Part shown: positions 8,095-17,120 of the stretch, in pieces
Numbering within the stretch: position 1 is the first letter of the stretch
Layout of the letters: every line of letters begins with the position of its first letter
NCBI GenBank assembly: GCA_020636135.1
Contig: JACJYK010000001.1
Coordinates: 730,501 to 794,500 of the forward strand
From: Lewinellaceae bacterium
Lineage (GTDB): Bacteria; Bacteroidota; Bacteroidia; Chitinophagales; Saprospiraceae
Direction of reading: 5' to 3'
DNA: 64,000 nucleotides
The notes under the pieces: model-generated
What the model was told of the DNA's origin: nothing
Databases searched by the model: none
The model's input: only the letters and a program-made list of their open reading frames with translations
Translations under genes and position numbers: made by a program

Positions 8095-8817
8095 ATGATT
8101 GCTGCAGAAACTACTGTAAGAAAAATCTACCCGATTTCCACCCCGATGGTGAATGACTGGAGTGAATTATTTACTCCGGGTGTTGAACAACACTACCGCC
8201 GCGGCCAGGTCGTTTTCCCAAGAAATCACCTGCATCCCTATGTTTATCAGGTGGTAAAAGGGTTGGTGGCCATCTGTTCGGTATCTCAGAATGATGATGT
8301 CATTCTGGATGCTCCCGGAAAAGGTGATCTGGTCAACCTTGATGGTATTTTACCGGCACCCAATGAATCATACCGGGCGACGGCACTGACCGGGTCTACG
8401 ATCCTGAGGCGATTACCGCTGACTGAGGTCCAGGTTGCACTGCAGTCCAGGCAAAAATGGAATGAAATGGTTCACCAGTATCTGCTCAATCAAATCCAGC
8501 GATCGCAGCAGCGGATCCACGATCTCATGGTGCTTTCCGCACCGGAAAGAATCATTCATTTTCTGATGCAGTACGTCCTCAAACAAGGTCGTCAGGTCGG
8601 CTTTGAGTGGGTAGTCCAGCCGGTGCTGACACACCATGAAATTGGTCTGCTTACCGGAACCGGCAGGCAGACCGTAACCACCGTCCTCAATGAGTTGAGA
8701 AGTGAAGATGTCGTTCACTTTACCAGAAATTACTTTATCATCCGTAATCTTGAAAAAATGACCACCCTTTCAGGTTGCCCCGTCAGGGAGGAATTCAGGA
8801 CTGCCAACAGAAAATAA
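8095..8817 (+). CDS. Crp/Fnr-family transcriptional regulator
   Basis: 240 residues. The N-terminal ~125 residues form a cyclic-nucleotide-binding-like beta-roll ('YRRGQVVFPRNHLHPYVYQV' and 'GKGDLVNLDGIL'), followed by a long dimerisation helix ('HQYLLNQIQRSQQRIHDLMVL') and a C-terminal winged helix ('LTHHEIGLLTGTGRQTVTTV', then 'LRSEDVVHFTRNYFIIRN'). This is the standard Crp/Fnr layout. No iron-sulfur cysteine cluster is apparent; the only late cysteine is near the C-terminus ('SGCPV'), so the Fnr-type oxygen sensor seems absent. The effector is unknown. It stands alone, 100 bases after the zinc-finger gene, and may control nearby genes. Confidence 0.9.
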   Translation: MIAAETTVRKIYPISTPMVNDWSELFTPGVEQHYRRGQVVFPRNHLHPYVYQVVKGLVAICSVSQNDDVILDAPGKGDLVNLDGILPAPNESYRATALTGSTILRRLPLTEVQVALQSRQKWNEMVHQYLLNQIQRSQQRIHDLMVLSAPERIIHFLMQYVLKQGRQVGFEWVVQPVLTHHEIGLLTGTGRQTVTTVLNELRSEDVVHFTRNYFIIRNLEKMTTLSGCPVREEFRTANRK

Positions 8818-8926
8818 TACGGTTCCCGGTTCAGTAACAGATCGTCCGGATCAGATGCTGGGATGTTTTTCACCCCCGGGCTTTGTTTTTACCTCCCGGG
8901 TCGACTGGAATCTGGCTGTGAACGAT

Positions 8927-8934
8927 TAGATTTG
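8927..8934 (+). promoter_or_regulatory. Candidate -7 element (TAGATTTG) at the phosphopantetheinyl transferase start
   Basis: TAGATTTG matches TAnnTTTG. It ends four bases before the assigned GTG start at 8939, which would make a leaderless mRNA; alternatively the true start codon is further downstream. Confidence 0.35.
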
Positions 8935-8938
8935 TTTA

Positions 8939-9580
8939 GTGCCAATAATCCATCATCAAACCATTGAACCCCAGGGTAACTGGGCTATCTGGGAAATCCG
9001 TGAAGCGGAATCCTGGTTCCGGGCTCATTTGCAGTTATTTGAGGTGGAAGAATCCATGATCGGTGAGATGAATGGTCAGCGAAGGCTGGAGTGGCTCGCG
9101 GCTCGTCAGTTACTACACGAAGTTTTAGGAGACCAGGATCGTACGCCATGTCTGAAAGACACGAATGGGAAGCCATACCTGGAAGACCGCCCGATCCATC
9201 TATCCATGAGTCATTCCCACGACCTGGCAGCGGTCATACTGGCACCGGTACCGGTTGGTATCGATGTACAGTACCGGGTGGCCAAACTGCAGCGTATTTC
9301 ATCAAAATTTGTGACAGACAAAGAAGTAGACGTGTATCCGGGGAAACCTGACCTGGACTTTCTGCATATCCTCTGGAGCGCGAAGGAATGTATTTATAAA
9401 GCATATGGCAAAAGAGGATTAGATTTTCGTGAGCATCTGCACGTATACCTGGATGAGAAAGTACAGGAAGTTGGGACCTGCGAGGGCTTCCTGATCAAGG
9501 GTGACTTTGAAGCCCGCTACAACATCCACTATGAGTGGTTCGATCCCGGATTTGTACTGGTGTATGCCCTTATGGCTTAG
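8939..9580 (+). CDS. 4'-phosphopantetheinyl transferase superfamily protein
   Basis: 213 residues starting at GTG (8939-8941). It transfers the phosphopantetheine arm of CoA to carrier proteins. Visible landmarks are 'RLEWLAARQLLHEVLG', 'PIHLSMSHSHDLAAVIL' (the serine-histidine strand), 'VGIDVQ' (Mg-binding Asp) and 'WSAKECIYKAYGKRGLDF' (the WxxKE motif). The length fits the Sfp/AcpS-II type common in Bacteroidota, where it modifies acyl carrier proteins or small biosynthetic carriers. The position usually Glu after GID-x is occupied by Gln/Val here. No polyketide or peptide synthetase gene lies in the window, so a housekeeping role is likely. The GTG start is tentative because a -7 element abuts it. 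Confidence 0.88.
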   Translation: MPIIHHQTIEPQGNWAIWEIREAESWFRAHLQLFEVEESMIGEMNGQRRLEWLAARQLLHEVLGDQDRTPCLKDTNGKPYLEDRPIHLSMSHSHDLAAVILAPVPVGIDVQYRVAKLQRISSKFVTDKEVDVYPGKPDLDFLHILWSAKECIYKAYGKRGLDFREHLHVYLDEKVQEVGTCEGFLIKGDFEARYNIHYEWFDPGFVLVYALMA

Positions 9581-9619
9581 TCACAAGCCATGTAGTTACA
9601 ATTTCTCGATTTACAATGA

Positions 9620-12469
9620 TCAGGCACCCTTGTAATCCTCAATTGGTGGGCAGGCACAGACGAGGTTACGGTCACCATACCCGTTGTTCACACGGGCTAC
9701 ACTCGGCCAAAACTTGAAGTGACTGCGCAGATAGGGAACCGGGTAGGCAGCCTGTTCCCGTGAATAGGGATGTGCCCAGCTGTCGGCTGTGATTTCCTCC
9801 AGGGTATGGGGTGCGTTATGCAGCACATGGTCTTCTGCGTCAGCTCCTCCGCTGGCGATATCGTCGATTTCCTGCTTGATGGATAACATGGCTTCGCAAA
9901 ATCGATCCAGTTCTTCCTTGTCTTCACTTTCGGTCGGCTCAATCATGAGGGTACCTGCAACAGGGAATGAAAGCGTAGGTGCATGGAAACTGTAGTCCAT
10001 CAATCGCTTGGCGATGTCTTCGGCGGATATGTTTAGTGCCTTGAACGGTCGTGCATCGATGATCAGCTCATGGGCTGCCCGGCCTTGTTCACCGGTATAG
10101 ACCACGTCGAATACGCCTTCCAGCCGGGCTTTAATATAATTGGCATTCAGAATGGCGTACTCACTGGCTGCTTTCAGGCCCCGGAATCCCATCATCCGGA
10201 TGTAACCGTAGGAAATCACCAGAATGGATGCGCTTCCCCAGGGTGCCGATGAGACACTTGGAATGGCTTTATCCCCTCCGATATGCTGGAATGGATGGCC
10301 CGGGAGGTATGGTTTAAGCTTATCGTTGACGCAGATTGGGCCCATGCCAGGTCCACCTCCACCATGTGGGATGGCAAAGGTCTTGTGCAGGTTGAGATGG
10401 CAGACGTCTGCACCGATACGTGCCGGATTGGTGAGGCCGACCTGTGCATTCATGTTGGCTCCATCCATGTATACCAGTCCTCCATGTTCGTGGATCAGCC
10501 TGCAGATCTGACGGATATCTTTTTCAAAAACGCCGTGGGTGGAAGGGTAGGTGACCATCAAAGCTCCCAAATGATCAGTGTGTTCTTTGCACTTGGCTTC
10601 CAGATCGTCCAGATCTATATTTCCCTTCTCATCACAGGCAACGACAATCACTTCCATACCGGCCATAACGGCGCTGGCCGGATTGGTGCCGTGGGCGGAT
10701 TCGGGGATCAGGGCTATGTTGCGGTGTGCTTGGCCCCGGTCTTCGTGATAAGCGCGGATGACCAGAAGTCCGGTGTATTCTCCCTGGGCACCGGAATTGG
10801 GCTGAAGTGAGCATCCCGTAAATCCGGTGATCTCACAGAGATAATCTTCCAGTTCGGTGAACAGCTGCCGGTAACCTTCCAGTTGGTCAGCAGGGGCCAG
10901 CGGATGGATGTCCGCGAACGCCGGCCAGCTTACCGGAAACAGTTCGGTGGCTGCATTTAGCTTCATGGTGCAGGAACCCAAAGGGATCATGCTGTGAACC
11001 AGGGACAGGTCTTTATTCTCCAGGCGCTTGATGTAACGCATCAGCTGTGACTCCGAGCGGTAATTGTGAAATACCGGGTGGGTCATAAATTCCGAAGTGC
11101 GGCGGTAGGCCGACAGGTTATCCGGAATCTGAACCAGGTCTTCCATGCCTTTACCTGTCAATACTTCGGTCAGGTTTGCCACATCCCGGTCTGAACAGGT
11201 CTCGTCCAGGGCAATCGTAATCAGGTGCCCATTGTAATATAAATTATACCCGGCGGCCAGTGCACGCTGGCGTATGGTGGCAACCTGATCGGCAGGAACT
11301 TTTATCGTCAGGGTGTCAAAACAGGACTTATTGATGACATCCATGCCGGCAGCGTAAAGTTGGCCGGCCAGAGACCAGGTCAGCCGATGAATGGTTGTGG
11401 CTATCTGGCGTAATCCTTCGGGACCATGGTATACGCCGTACATGCCTGCCATTATGGCCAGTAATGCCTGTGCGGTACAGATATTCGAGGTTGCTTTCTC
11501 ACGCTTGATGTGTTGCTCTCTGGTTTGGAGGGCCATCCGCAGGGCTGTCTTACCTTTTTCATCGATCGAAACGCCGATGATTCGCCCGGGGATCTGCCGT
11601 TTGAATTCCTCCCGTGTGGCGAAATAGGCGGCATGAGGGCCACCTGCCCCCATGGGTACGCCGAACCGCTGGGTATTGCCGATAACCGCATCTGCACCCC
11701 ATTCTCCCGGAGGGATGAGTACCGCCAAACTGAGCAGGTCTGCGGCTACAATGACATATATATCTTTTTCGTGGGCTGCCTGCACGAGGTCACGATAATC
11801 GTGGACATGCCCCTGACTGGCCGGATACTGGATTAATATGGCAAAGGTCTGGTCGTCCAGGGTTGCCTCTTCCCAGGGGCCTACTTTCAGGGATATGTTT
11901 TGCGGGATAGCTCTCCCTTTGACCACCTCAATGGTGGTGGCGAAGACATCGTCGGCTACATAGAGTACATCGGCTGTTTCACCTTTTGCTCGCCGGTTCT
12001 TATGGGCATGGAACATCAGCATGGCTTCTGCGGCGGCAGTTCCTTCATCCAGCAGTGAGGCATTGGCCAGCGACATGCCGGTCAAATCGGCAATCATGGT
12101 CTGAAAATTCAGCAAGGCTTCCAGTCTTCCCTGGGATATTTCTGCCTGATAGGGCGTGTACTGGGTATACCAACCCGGGTTCTGAAAGATATTCCGCAGG
12201 ATGGGGGATGGAGTCACCGTCCCATAGAAACCCTGGCCAATCAGTGATTTGAGCACTTCGTTTTTCGCAGCTATCGATTCCAGATGGTGCAAATAATCGA
12301 ATTCGGAAAGAGCAGCTGGAAGTTGCAGGGGTTGTTCCAGGCGAATGTCCCGGGGGATGGTTTCATCCATCAGTTGATCCAGGGAAGGGACTCCGATGAG
12401 CTCCAGCATGGTGGCCAGATCACGATCGTTAATGCCAATATGGCGGTTACGGAAAGGCGCTTGCATCAT
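9620..12469 (-). CDS. gcvP: Glycine dehydrogenase (decarboxylating), glycine cleavage P protein
   Basis: 949 residues, the usual length of the single-chain P protein. It decarboxylates glycine with pyridoxal phosphate and passes the aminomethyl group to the lipoyl H protein. The N-terminal half begins 'FRNRHIGIN' and carries 'GQGFYGTVTPSPILRNIFQN'; the catalytic C-terminal half has 'SMIPLGSCTMKLNA', 'HGTNPASA', 'STHGVFE', and the cofactor lysine in 'HLNLHKTFAIPHGGGGPG' (Lys696). The ATG is at 12467-12469, with 183 bases to the divergent FAH gene. gcvT and gcvH are not in the window, so the system is unlinked here. Cytoplasmic; feeds one-carbon metabolism together with metK 1 kb away. Confidence 0.98.
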   Translation of the reverse strand: MMQAPFRNRHIGINDRDLATMLELIGVPSLDQLMDETIPRDIRLEQPLQLPAALSEFDYLHHLESIAAKNEVLKSLIGQGFYGTVTPSPILRNIFQNPGWYTQYTPYQAEISQGRLEALLNFQTMIADLTGMSLANASLLDEGTAAAEAMLMFHAHKNRRAKGETADVLYVADDVFATTIEVVKGRAIPQNISLKVGPWEEATLDDQTFAILIQYPASQGHVHDYRDLVQAAHEKDIYVIVAADLLSLAVLIPPGEWGADAVIGNTQRFGVPMGAGGPHAAYFATREEFKRQIPGRIIGVSIDEKGKTALRMALQTREQHIKREKATSNICTAQALLAIMAGMYGVYHGPEGLRQIATTIHRLTWSLAGQLYAAGMDVINKSCFDTLTIKVPADQVATIRQRALAAGYNLYYNGHLITIALDETCSDRDVANLTEVLTGKGMEDLVQIPDNLSAYRRTSEFMTHPVFHNYRSESQLMRYIKRLENKDLSLVHSMIPLGSCTMKLNAATELFPVSWPAFADIHPLAPADQLEGYRQLFTELEDYLCEITGFTGCSLQPNSGAQGEYTGLLVIRAYHEDRGQAHRNIALIPESAHGTNPASAVMAGMEVIVVACDEKGNIDLDDLEAKCKEHTDHLGALMVTYPSTHGVFEKDIRQICRLIHEHGGLVYMDGANMNAQVGLTNPARIGADVCHLNLHKTFAIPHGGGGPGMGPICVNDKLKPYLPGHPFQHIGGDKAIPSVSSAPWGSASILVISYGYIRMMGFRGLKAASEYAILNANYIKARLEGVFDVVYTGEQGRAAHELIIDARPFKALNISAEDIAKRLMDYSFHAPTLSFPVAGTLMIEPTESEDKEELDRFCEAMLSIKQEIDDIASGGADAEDHVLHNAPHTLEEITADSWAHPYSREQAAYPVPYLRSHFKFWPSVARVNNGYGDRNLVCACPPIEDYKGA

Positions 12470-12627
12470 AATCTAAATCGGAATAAAAGGTCAAAAAAAT
12501 CTGATGTAAAATTAACCGAATTGAGCAGATTAAACCGGTCACATGCAAAAAATGTTCATTGGTGTGGTGCATGATTTAAATCAAATGGAAATGCGCTGGA
12601 CAAGCCTGTTAATTGGTCATGAAATCC

Positions 12628-12635
12628 TACATTTG
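12628..12635 (+). promoter_or_regulatory. Candidate -7 element (TACATTTG) for the FAH-family gene
   Basis: TACATTTG fits TAnnTTTG and ends 17 bases before the ATG at 12653, a sensible short leader. No clear -33 TTTG is seen at the expected distance. Confidence 0.45.
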
Positions 12636-12652
12636 TCCCCAATTATCAAGTT

Positions 12653-13261
12653 ATGAAAATCATCTGCGTAGGCCGTAATTACGTTGATCATGCCAAAGAA
12701 CTGAACAATCCGGTCCCAACGGAACCCATGTTGTTCATGAAGCCTTCTACCGCCATTCTCAACAACAACAAGCCTTTTTACCATCCGGAGTGGAGCGAGA
12801 ATATCCATTATGAAGCGGAGGTCGTATTGCGGATCTGCAAAAACGGGAAATACATACAGCCGGAATTTGCCGATACCTATTACGATCAGGTTACCCTGGG
12901 TATTGATTTTACAGCCCGGGATATTCAGGATCGTTGCAAGGCAAAGGGCCATCCCTGGGAAGTCGCTAAAGCGTTTGACCATTCGGCGGTGATCGGCCAA
13001 TTTATTCCCAGAGAGGATGTCGATGTAAGCAACATCCATTTTGAGCTGGATAAAAACGGTGAGCGGGTCCAGGTGGGCGAAACCAGGGATATGATCTTTT
13101 CGTTTACCGACTTATTGGTTTATGCATCCCAGCGGTTTACACTGCAGGTTGGCGATTTTATTTTTACCGGAACCCCGGCCGGGGTAGGAAAAGTATCGGT
13201 TGGAGATGAACTGACGGGACAGCTGGAAGGAAAAGAAATGTTCAGGGTCCAGATAAAGTGA
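12653..13261 (+). CDS. Fumarylacetoacetate hydrolase family protein
   Basis: 202 residues, the size of the small FAHD1-like members. Key features are the N-terminal 'KIICVGRNYVDHAKEL', 'PMLFMKPSTA', the metal-binding 'HYEAEVVL' (two carboxylates), 'LGIDFTARDIQD', the catalytic-lysine region 'HPWEVAKAFDHSA', and 'DFIFTGTPAGVGKV' near the C-terminus. Relatives act as acylpyruvases, oxaloacetate decarboxylases or hydratase/isomerases with Mg; which applies here cannot be read from sequence. It is a monocistronic-looking cytoplasmic gene, divergent from gcvP and followed by a probable terminator. Confidence 0.93.
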   Translation: MKIICVGRNYVDHAKELNNPVPTEPMLFMKPSTAILNNNKPFYHPEWSENIHYEAEVVLRICKNGKYIQPEFADTYYDQVTLGIDFTARDIQDRCKAKGHPWEVAKAFDHSAVIGQFIPREDVDVSNIHFELDKNGERVQVGETRDMIFSFTDLLVYASQRFTLQVGDFIFTGTPAGVGKVSVGDELTGQLEGKEMFRVQIK

Positions 13262-13329
13262 TTTCAGAAATCTTCGGTATGGTCCCGTAATGAGCCCTTA
13301 AAGATCGGGCTTCCGGGGTCTGCACAACC

Positions 13330-13347
13330 AACCCGGGAGGGTTTTTT
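13330..13347 (+). terminator. Probable intrinsic terminator after the FAH gene
   Basis: AACCC - GGGA - GGGTT forms a 5-bp stem with a tetraloop, followed by a run of T. A second hairpin (AGCCC/GGGCT) lies just upstream. The element precedes the metK promoter candidate, so it more likely ends the FAH transcript than controls metK. Confidence 0.5.
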
Positions 13348-13387
13348 GTCAAATAACCGGAAATCTGAATACTAATCAAGTAATTTC

Positions 13388-13395
13388 TATTTTTG
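13388..13395 (+). promoter_or_regulatory. Candidate -7 element (TATTTTTG) for metK
   Basis: TATTTTTG matches TAnnTTTG, 33 bases before the metK ATG, giving a leader of about 27 bases. That is too short for a riboswitch downstream of it. Confidence 0.5.
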
Positions 13396-13428
13396 CGCAA
13401 CGTTCTAATCAAATCGTAAAATTCAAAT

Positions 13429-14679
13429 ATGTATTTGTTTACCTCCGAATCGGTATCTGAAGGTCATCCGGACAAAGTTGCGGATCAAATATCCGATGCC
13501 ATACTGGATGCCTTTCTCACTCAGGACCCCAAGTCCAAAGTAGCCTGTGAAACATTGGTTACCACGGGTCTGGCGGTCGTATCCGGCGAGGTGCGTTCAT
13601 CTGCCTATGTCGACATACAGAGTGTGGTCCGGGAGACCATTCAGAAGATAGGTTATACCAAATCCGAGTACAAATTTGATGCGGATGCCTGCGGTGTTGT
13701 TTCTGCCATCCACGAGCAATCTCCGGATATCGCCATGGGTGTCGATGTAGGGAAAGATGCGATGAACATCGGAGCCGGGGACCAGGGGATGATGTTTGGC
13801 TACGCTACCAACGAGACGTCTAATTACATGCCCTTGCCCCTCGAACTAAGTCATATGATGCTCCGTGAGCTGGCGGCAATTCGCAAAGCTGGTAAGGAAA
13901 TGACCTATCTCCGGCCGGATTCCAAGGCTCAGGTGACCCTGGCCTATGAAGAAGGGACCAACAAACCGCTCCACATCGATACCATTGTACTCTCTACGCA
14001 GCATGATGATTTCGCCTCAGAAGCCAAGATGCTTAAGGTCATTCGCAAGGACGTACAGGAGATCCTACTGCCCCGGGTCATCAAGAAACTGGGTGCCAAA
14101 AACAGGAGCCTGTTTGACTATAAATACAAATTACATGTGAACCCCACCGGCAAATTTGTGATCGGCGGACCTCATGGAGATACCGGCCTTACCGGTCGCA
14201 AGATCATCGTGGATACTTATGGTGGGAAGGGAGCACACGGAGGTGGTGCATTTTCTGGTAAAGACTCTACAAAAGTGGACCGTTCCGCGGCCTATGCGAT
14301 GCGTCATTTGGCCAAAAACATGGTAGCAGCCGGCCTCGCAGACCAGTGTCTCGTACAGGTAGCCTATGCCATCGGGGTGGCCGAACCGGTAGGTTTGTTT
14401 GTGGATACTTATGGTACCAGCAAAATAAAAATATCTGACGGCGAGATTGCACAAAAATTACTGAAGTTGGTAGATTTGCGTCCGGCAGCTATTATCAAAC
14501 GTTTTGGACTGCAAAACCCAATATTCCTTGAGACAGCCGCTTACGGCCATATGGGGCGCAAACCCGGTACCAAGGAAGTGATGCTTGGGGTGAATGGCCA
14601 GGCCAAAAAAACCACAGTAGAAACGTTTACGTGGGAAAAACTGGATCTCGTGGATACGCTGAAAGAAGCATTCCGCTAG
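13429..14679 (+). CDS. metK: S-adenosylmethionine synthetase
   Basis: 416 residues, slightly longer than the ~385-residue E. coli enzyme, as usual in Bacteroidota. It makes S-adenosylmethionine from methionine and ATP in the cytoplasm. Signatures: 'SESVSEGHPDKVADQISDA' at the N-terminus, the ATP-binding 'GAGDQGMMFGYA', the 'HVNPTGKFVIGGPHGDTGLT' segment, and the P-loop-like 'GGGAFSGKDSTKVDRSAAY'. All metal- and substrate-binding stretches look intact. The gene is single, with its own promoter candidate and a strong terminator. Confidence 0.99.
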   Translation: MYLFTSESVSEGHPDKVADQISDAILDAFLTQDPKSKVACETLVTTGLAVVSGEVRSSAYVDIQSVVRETIQKIGYTKSEYKFDADACGVVSAIHEQSPDIAMGVDVGKDAMNIGAGDQGMMFGYATNETSNYMPLPLELSHMMLRELAAIRKAGKEMTYLRPDSKAQVTLAYEEGTNKPLHIDTIVLSTQHDDFASEAKMLKVIRKDVQEILLPRVIKKLGAKNRSLFDYKYKLHVNPTGKFVIGGPHGDTGLTGRKIIVDTYGGKGAHGGGAFSGKDSTKVDRSAAYAMRHLAKNMVAAGLADQCLVQVAYAIGVAEPVGLFVDTYGTSKIKISDGEIAQKLLKLVDLRPAAIIKRFGLQNPIFLETAAYGHMGRKPGTKEVMLGVNGQAKKTTVETFTWEKLDLVDTLKEAFR

Positions 14680-14727
14680 CTCCATGCAAAAGCGACATTC
14701 CTTACTTTAGTTAGTAACATTCGATAC

Positions 14728-14761
14728 AATGACATTTCTTCAAGAAATGTCATTTTTTTTT
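14728..14761 (+). terminator. Strong intrinsic terminator after metK
   Basis: AATGACATTT (14728-14737) pairs with AAATGTCATT (14744-14753) around CTTCAAG, followed by eight or more T. A textbook rho-independent terminator on the plus strand. Confidence 0.9.
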
Positions 14762-14815
14762 GTAACCAATGGAGTATTTAGAGTCTTTCTTCATGCATTT
14801 TAATTCGTGTTTCAC

Positions 14816-15442
14816 ATGATCCATCCACATACTGAAATTCGATACATCAACGATTTGAAAGGCTACGGTGTAGTAGCCAAACAAATGATCCCCAAAGGGA
14901 CCATAACCTGGGTTCTTGATGAGCTTGACCGCGAATTTTCGCCGGAAGATATCGGGAACATGGAGCCTATTTACCAGCAGATACTGGATACCTATTCCTT
15001 TCGCAACAGTGCAGGGAATCACGTCCTTTGTTGGGATCATGGACGTTTTGTCAATCACAGTTTTAACTCAAACTGTCTGACAACCGCTTATGATTTCGAG
15101 ATTGCCATACGGGATATTTACCCGGGAGAAGAATTAACCGATGATTATGGCTATCTTAACATTGGAACCCCATTCCGCGCTTTGGATGAAGGTACCCGGC
15201 GTAAGACGGTCTATCCCGACGATCTCAAACGATATTACAAAGTCTGGGATCGCAAGTTATGGCCTGCATTCAAACGCATAGGAAAGGTGAGCCAACCGCT
15301 CCGGCATCTTATCCGGGATACCCGGTGGGAGCATTACATGGATGTTTCTACCGGTAGACAGCCAATGGAATCGATATTGGCTTGTTATTATCCCGGTTCA
15401 GAGGAAGGCGCATTGATTATGGTAGAGAATGGCCGTAAATGA
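14816..15442 (+). CDS. SET-domain protein (putative lysine methyltransferase)
   Basis: 208 residues from the ATG at 14816; an in-frame GTG at 14807 is an alternative. The SET fold is recognised by 'LKGYGVVAKQMIPKGTITWV' (first beta-strands), 'GRFVNHSFNSNCLTT' (the RFxNHSxxxN cofactor-binding pseudoknot) and 'DIYPGEELTDDYGY' (the GEELTxDY catalytic segment with Tyr). A cysteine-poor C-terminal helical part follows. Bacterial SET proteins methylate lysines of unknown partners using S-adenosylmethionine; metK lies directly upstream, but a terminator separates them. Its TGA overlaps the in-frame ATG at 15439, so coupling with the next gene is possible. Confidence 0.85.
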   Translation: MIHPHTEIRYINDLKGYGVVAKQMIPKGTITWVLDELDREFSPEDIGNMEPIYQQILDTYSFRNSAGNHVLCWDHGRFVNHSFNSNCLTTAYDFEIAIRDIYPGEELTDDYGYLNIGTPFRALDEGTRRKTVYPDDLKRYYKVWDRKLWPAFKRIGKVSQPLRHLIRDTRWEHYMDVSTGRQPMESILACYYPGSEEGALIMVENGRK

Positions 15443-15474
15443 AATACCTGAATTACTCCAAAAAAGCCTTTGAC

Positions 15475-16101
15475 ATGAAAATCTTCCTGAAAATCGGGGT
15501 CATCCTGGCTGCTGTAACTGTATTCTCCGGATGTGCCACCATTTACTATTCCAAGGATGCCTATACCCTGGCGAAACGCGATAAAAACATTGCGATTCTG
15601 CCACCGGTCGTTTCCATTGCCGCCACCAAAAAAGTTGATGCAGAGGCCCTCCGTGAGCAACAAAAAACCGAATCCGTCAATTTTCAGCAGGAAATGTATT
15701 CCTGGTTTTTAAAACGCAAAATGCAAAATGCGTTTGACGTTGAAATCCAGGATGTAGCAACAACCAATGCCCGGCTCAATAAATCCGTTGAATATCAGGA
15801 CGGAACACTGGCGCCGGATCAAATATGTACGCTGCTGGATGTTGATGCCGTGATTACTTCCAACTTTGCTTTGAGTAAGCCCATGTCGGAAGGTGGAGCA
15901 ATTGCCCTTGGTTTATTGGTAGGCATTTGGGGAAACACCAATCAGACAGTGGCTACACTGGAACTCCATGACCGTCAAACCAAGAAGTTATTCTGGAGTT
16001 ACCACCACAACATTTCTGGTTCGGTAGGAAGCACACCTGCACAGCTGGTGGATAACCTTCTGCGACGTGCCAGTAAAAAATCGCCTTATTGGTCGAAATG
16101 A
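15475..16101 (+). CDS. Putative envelope lipoprotein of the GNA1162/DUF799-like type
   Basis: 208 residues from ATG 15475, which gives a clean lipoprotein signal ('MKIFLKIGVILAAVTVFSGC', lipid-attached Cys20). An earlier in-frame ATG at 15439 overlaps the SET gene stop and would add 12 residues; either start is possible. The mature part resembles DUF799-like lipoproteins of Gram-negative bacteria: 'DKNIAILPPV', 'FQQEMYSWFLKRK', 'LLDVDAVITSNFAL', 'ALGLLVGIWGNTNQTVATLELHD' and a final 'LVDNLLRRASKKSPYW'. Function is unknown; an outer-envelope location is likely. It converges on trpS with an 11-base gap. Confidence 0.75.
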   Translation: MKIFLKIGVILAAVTVFSGCATIYYSKDAYTLAKRDKNIAILPPVVSIAATKKVDAEALREQQKTESVNFQQEMYSWFLKRKMQNAFDVEIQDVATTNARLNKSVEYQDGTLAPDQICTLLDVDAVITSNFALSKPMSEGGAIALGLLVGIWGNTNQTVATLELHDRQTKKLFWSYHHNISGSVGSTPAQLVDNLLRRASKKSPYWSK

Positions 16102-16112
16102 TGCGGATCTGA

Positions 16113-17114
16113 TCAAATCAATCCGGACAGTTCGCGCACTTCCCGCAGGGTTTGCTGGGCACGTTCGCGGATCCGGGCAGATGACTGTTTGATTTGGTCT
16201 TTGACAGCGCGCTTATCGGCCTGCAGGCTTTTTAACTTCTGACGGAAGGGCTCGGTCATCTCGACAATGGCATTGGCCACTTGTTCCTTAAGCATCCCGT
16301 AACCCAGGGTTCCGTTTTGGTACTGACTCATCAGGTCGTTGTAAGAAGTAGTCTGGCCTGAAGCTTTCAGCAGGGAGAATAAATTTTCCACGCCTGGACT
16401 CATGGCGGGATATTTGATATCTCCCGAATCGGTCACGGCGCTCATGATCTGTTTACGCATACGGTCCGGGTCCGCAAAAACATCAATATTATGTTTCTCG
16501 CCCAGAGATGCACTCATTTTCCTCGTAGGGTCGGCGGTTGACATGACCTTCGGGATTTCGGTATACAATGGTTCCGGGAGGGGGAAATAATCCTTTTTTA
16601 CGACATAATTAAACCGTGTGGCAATATTCCGTGTCAGTTCGAGATGCTGTTCCTGGTCCTTGCCCACCGGTACATAATGGGCGTGATAAATAATGATATC
16701 CGCTGCCTGTAATACGGGATAGGTGAACAGGCCCGTGGATATAAAGGCATCCTTGCTGGACTCCGAGATCTGTTGACTTTTATCTTTAAACTGGGTCATC
16801 CTGGTGAGTTCGCCATAGGAAGTCATGCAGCTCAGGATCCAGGCCAGTTCGGTATGCTCCGGCACCAGTGAGTGTATGAAAATATTGTTTACGTCCAGGC
16901 CGCAGGCGATCAGACGGAAGGCAACATCCCAGGTCAGTGTCCGCAGTTTTTGCGGATCAAAAGGCGTGGTCATGCCGTGGTAATTGACAACCCCGTAGAA
17001 ACAATCATACTGGTCCTGCAGTGCTACCCAGTTTTGGATGGCTCCGAAATAACGGCCGAGATGTACATTTCCGGTGGGCTGGATGCAGGAGAGAACTTGT
17101 TTTTTGCCTTCCAT
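16113..17114 (-). CDS. trpS: Tryptophanyl-tRNA synthetase
   Basis: 333 residues, normal for bacterial TrpRS. It charges tRNA-Trp in the cytoplasm. Class I signatures are visible: the HIGH equivalent 'TGNVHLGRYFGAIQNW' at about residues 12-27, 'HTELAWILSCM', 'VGKDQEQHLELTRNIA' and the KMSKS equivalent 'RKMSASLGEK' (Lys199). The start codon is seven bases downstream of the RidA-family stop, so ridA-like and trpS form a minus-strand operon. Confidence 0.98.
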   Translation of the reverse strand: MEGKKQVLSCIQPTGNVHLGRYFGAIQNWVALQDQYDCFYGVVNYHGMTTPFDPQKLRTLTWDVAFRLIACGLDVNNIFIHSLVPEHTELAWILSCMTSYGELTRMTQFKDKSQQISESSKDAFISTGLFTYPVLQAADIIIYHAHYVPVGKDQEQHLELTRNIATRFNYVVKKDYFPLPEPLYTEIPKVMSTADPTRKMSASLGEKHNIDVFADPDRMRKQIMSAVTDSGDIKYPAMSPGVENLFSLLKASGQTTSYNDLMSQYQNGTLGYGMLKEQVANAIVEMTEPFRQKLKSLQADKRAVKDQIKQSSARIRERAQQTLREVRELSGLI

Positions 17115-17120
17115 ATTCGG

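Noticed and set aside
13262..13428. Possible SAM riboswitch upstream of metK
   Set aside because: The two hairpins do not match the conserved core of SAM-I or SAM-II, and the best -7 element lies downstream of them, leaving only a ~27-base leader. A terminator of the FAH gene explains them better.
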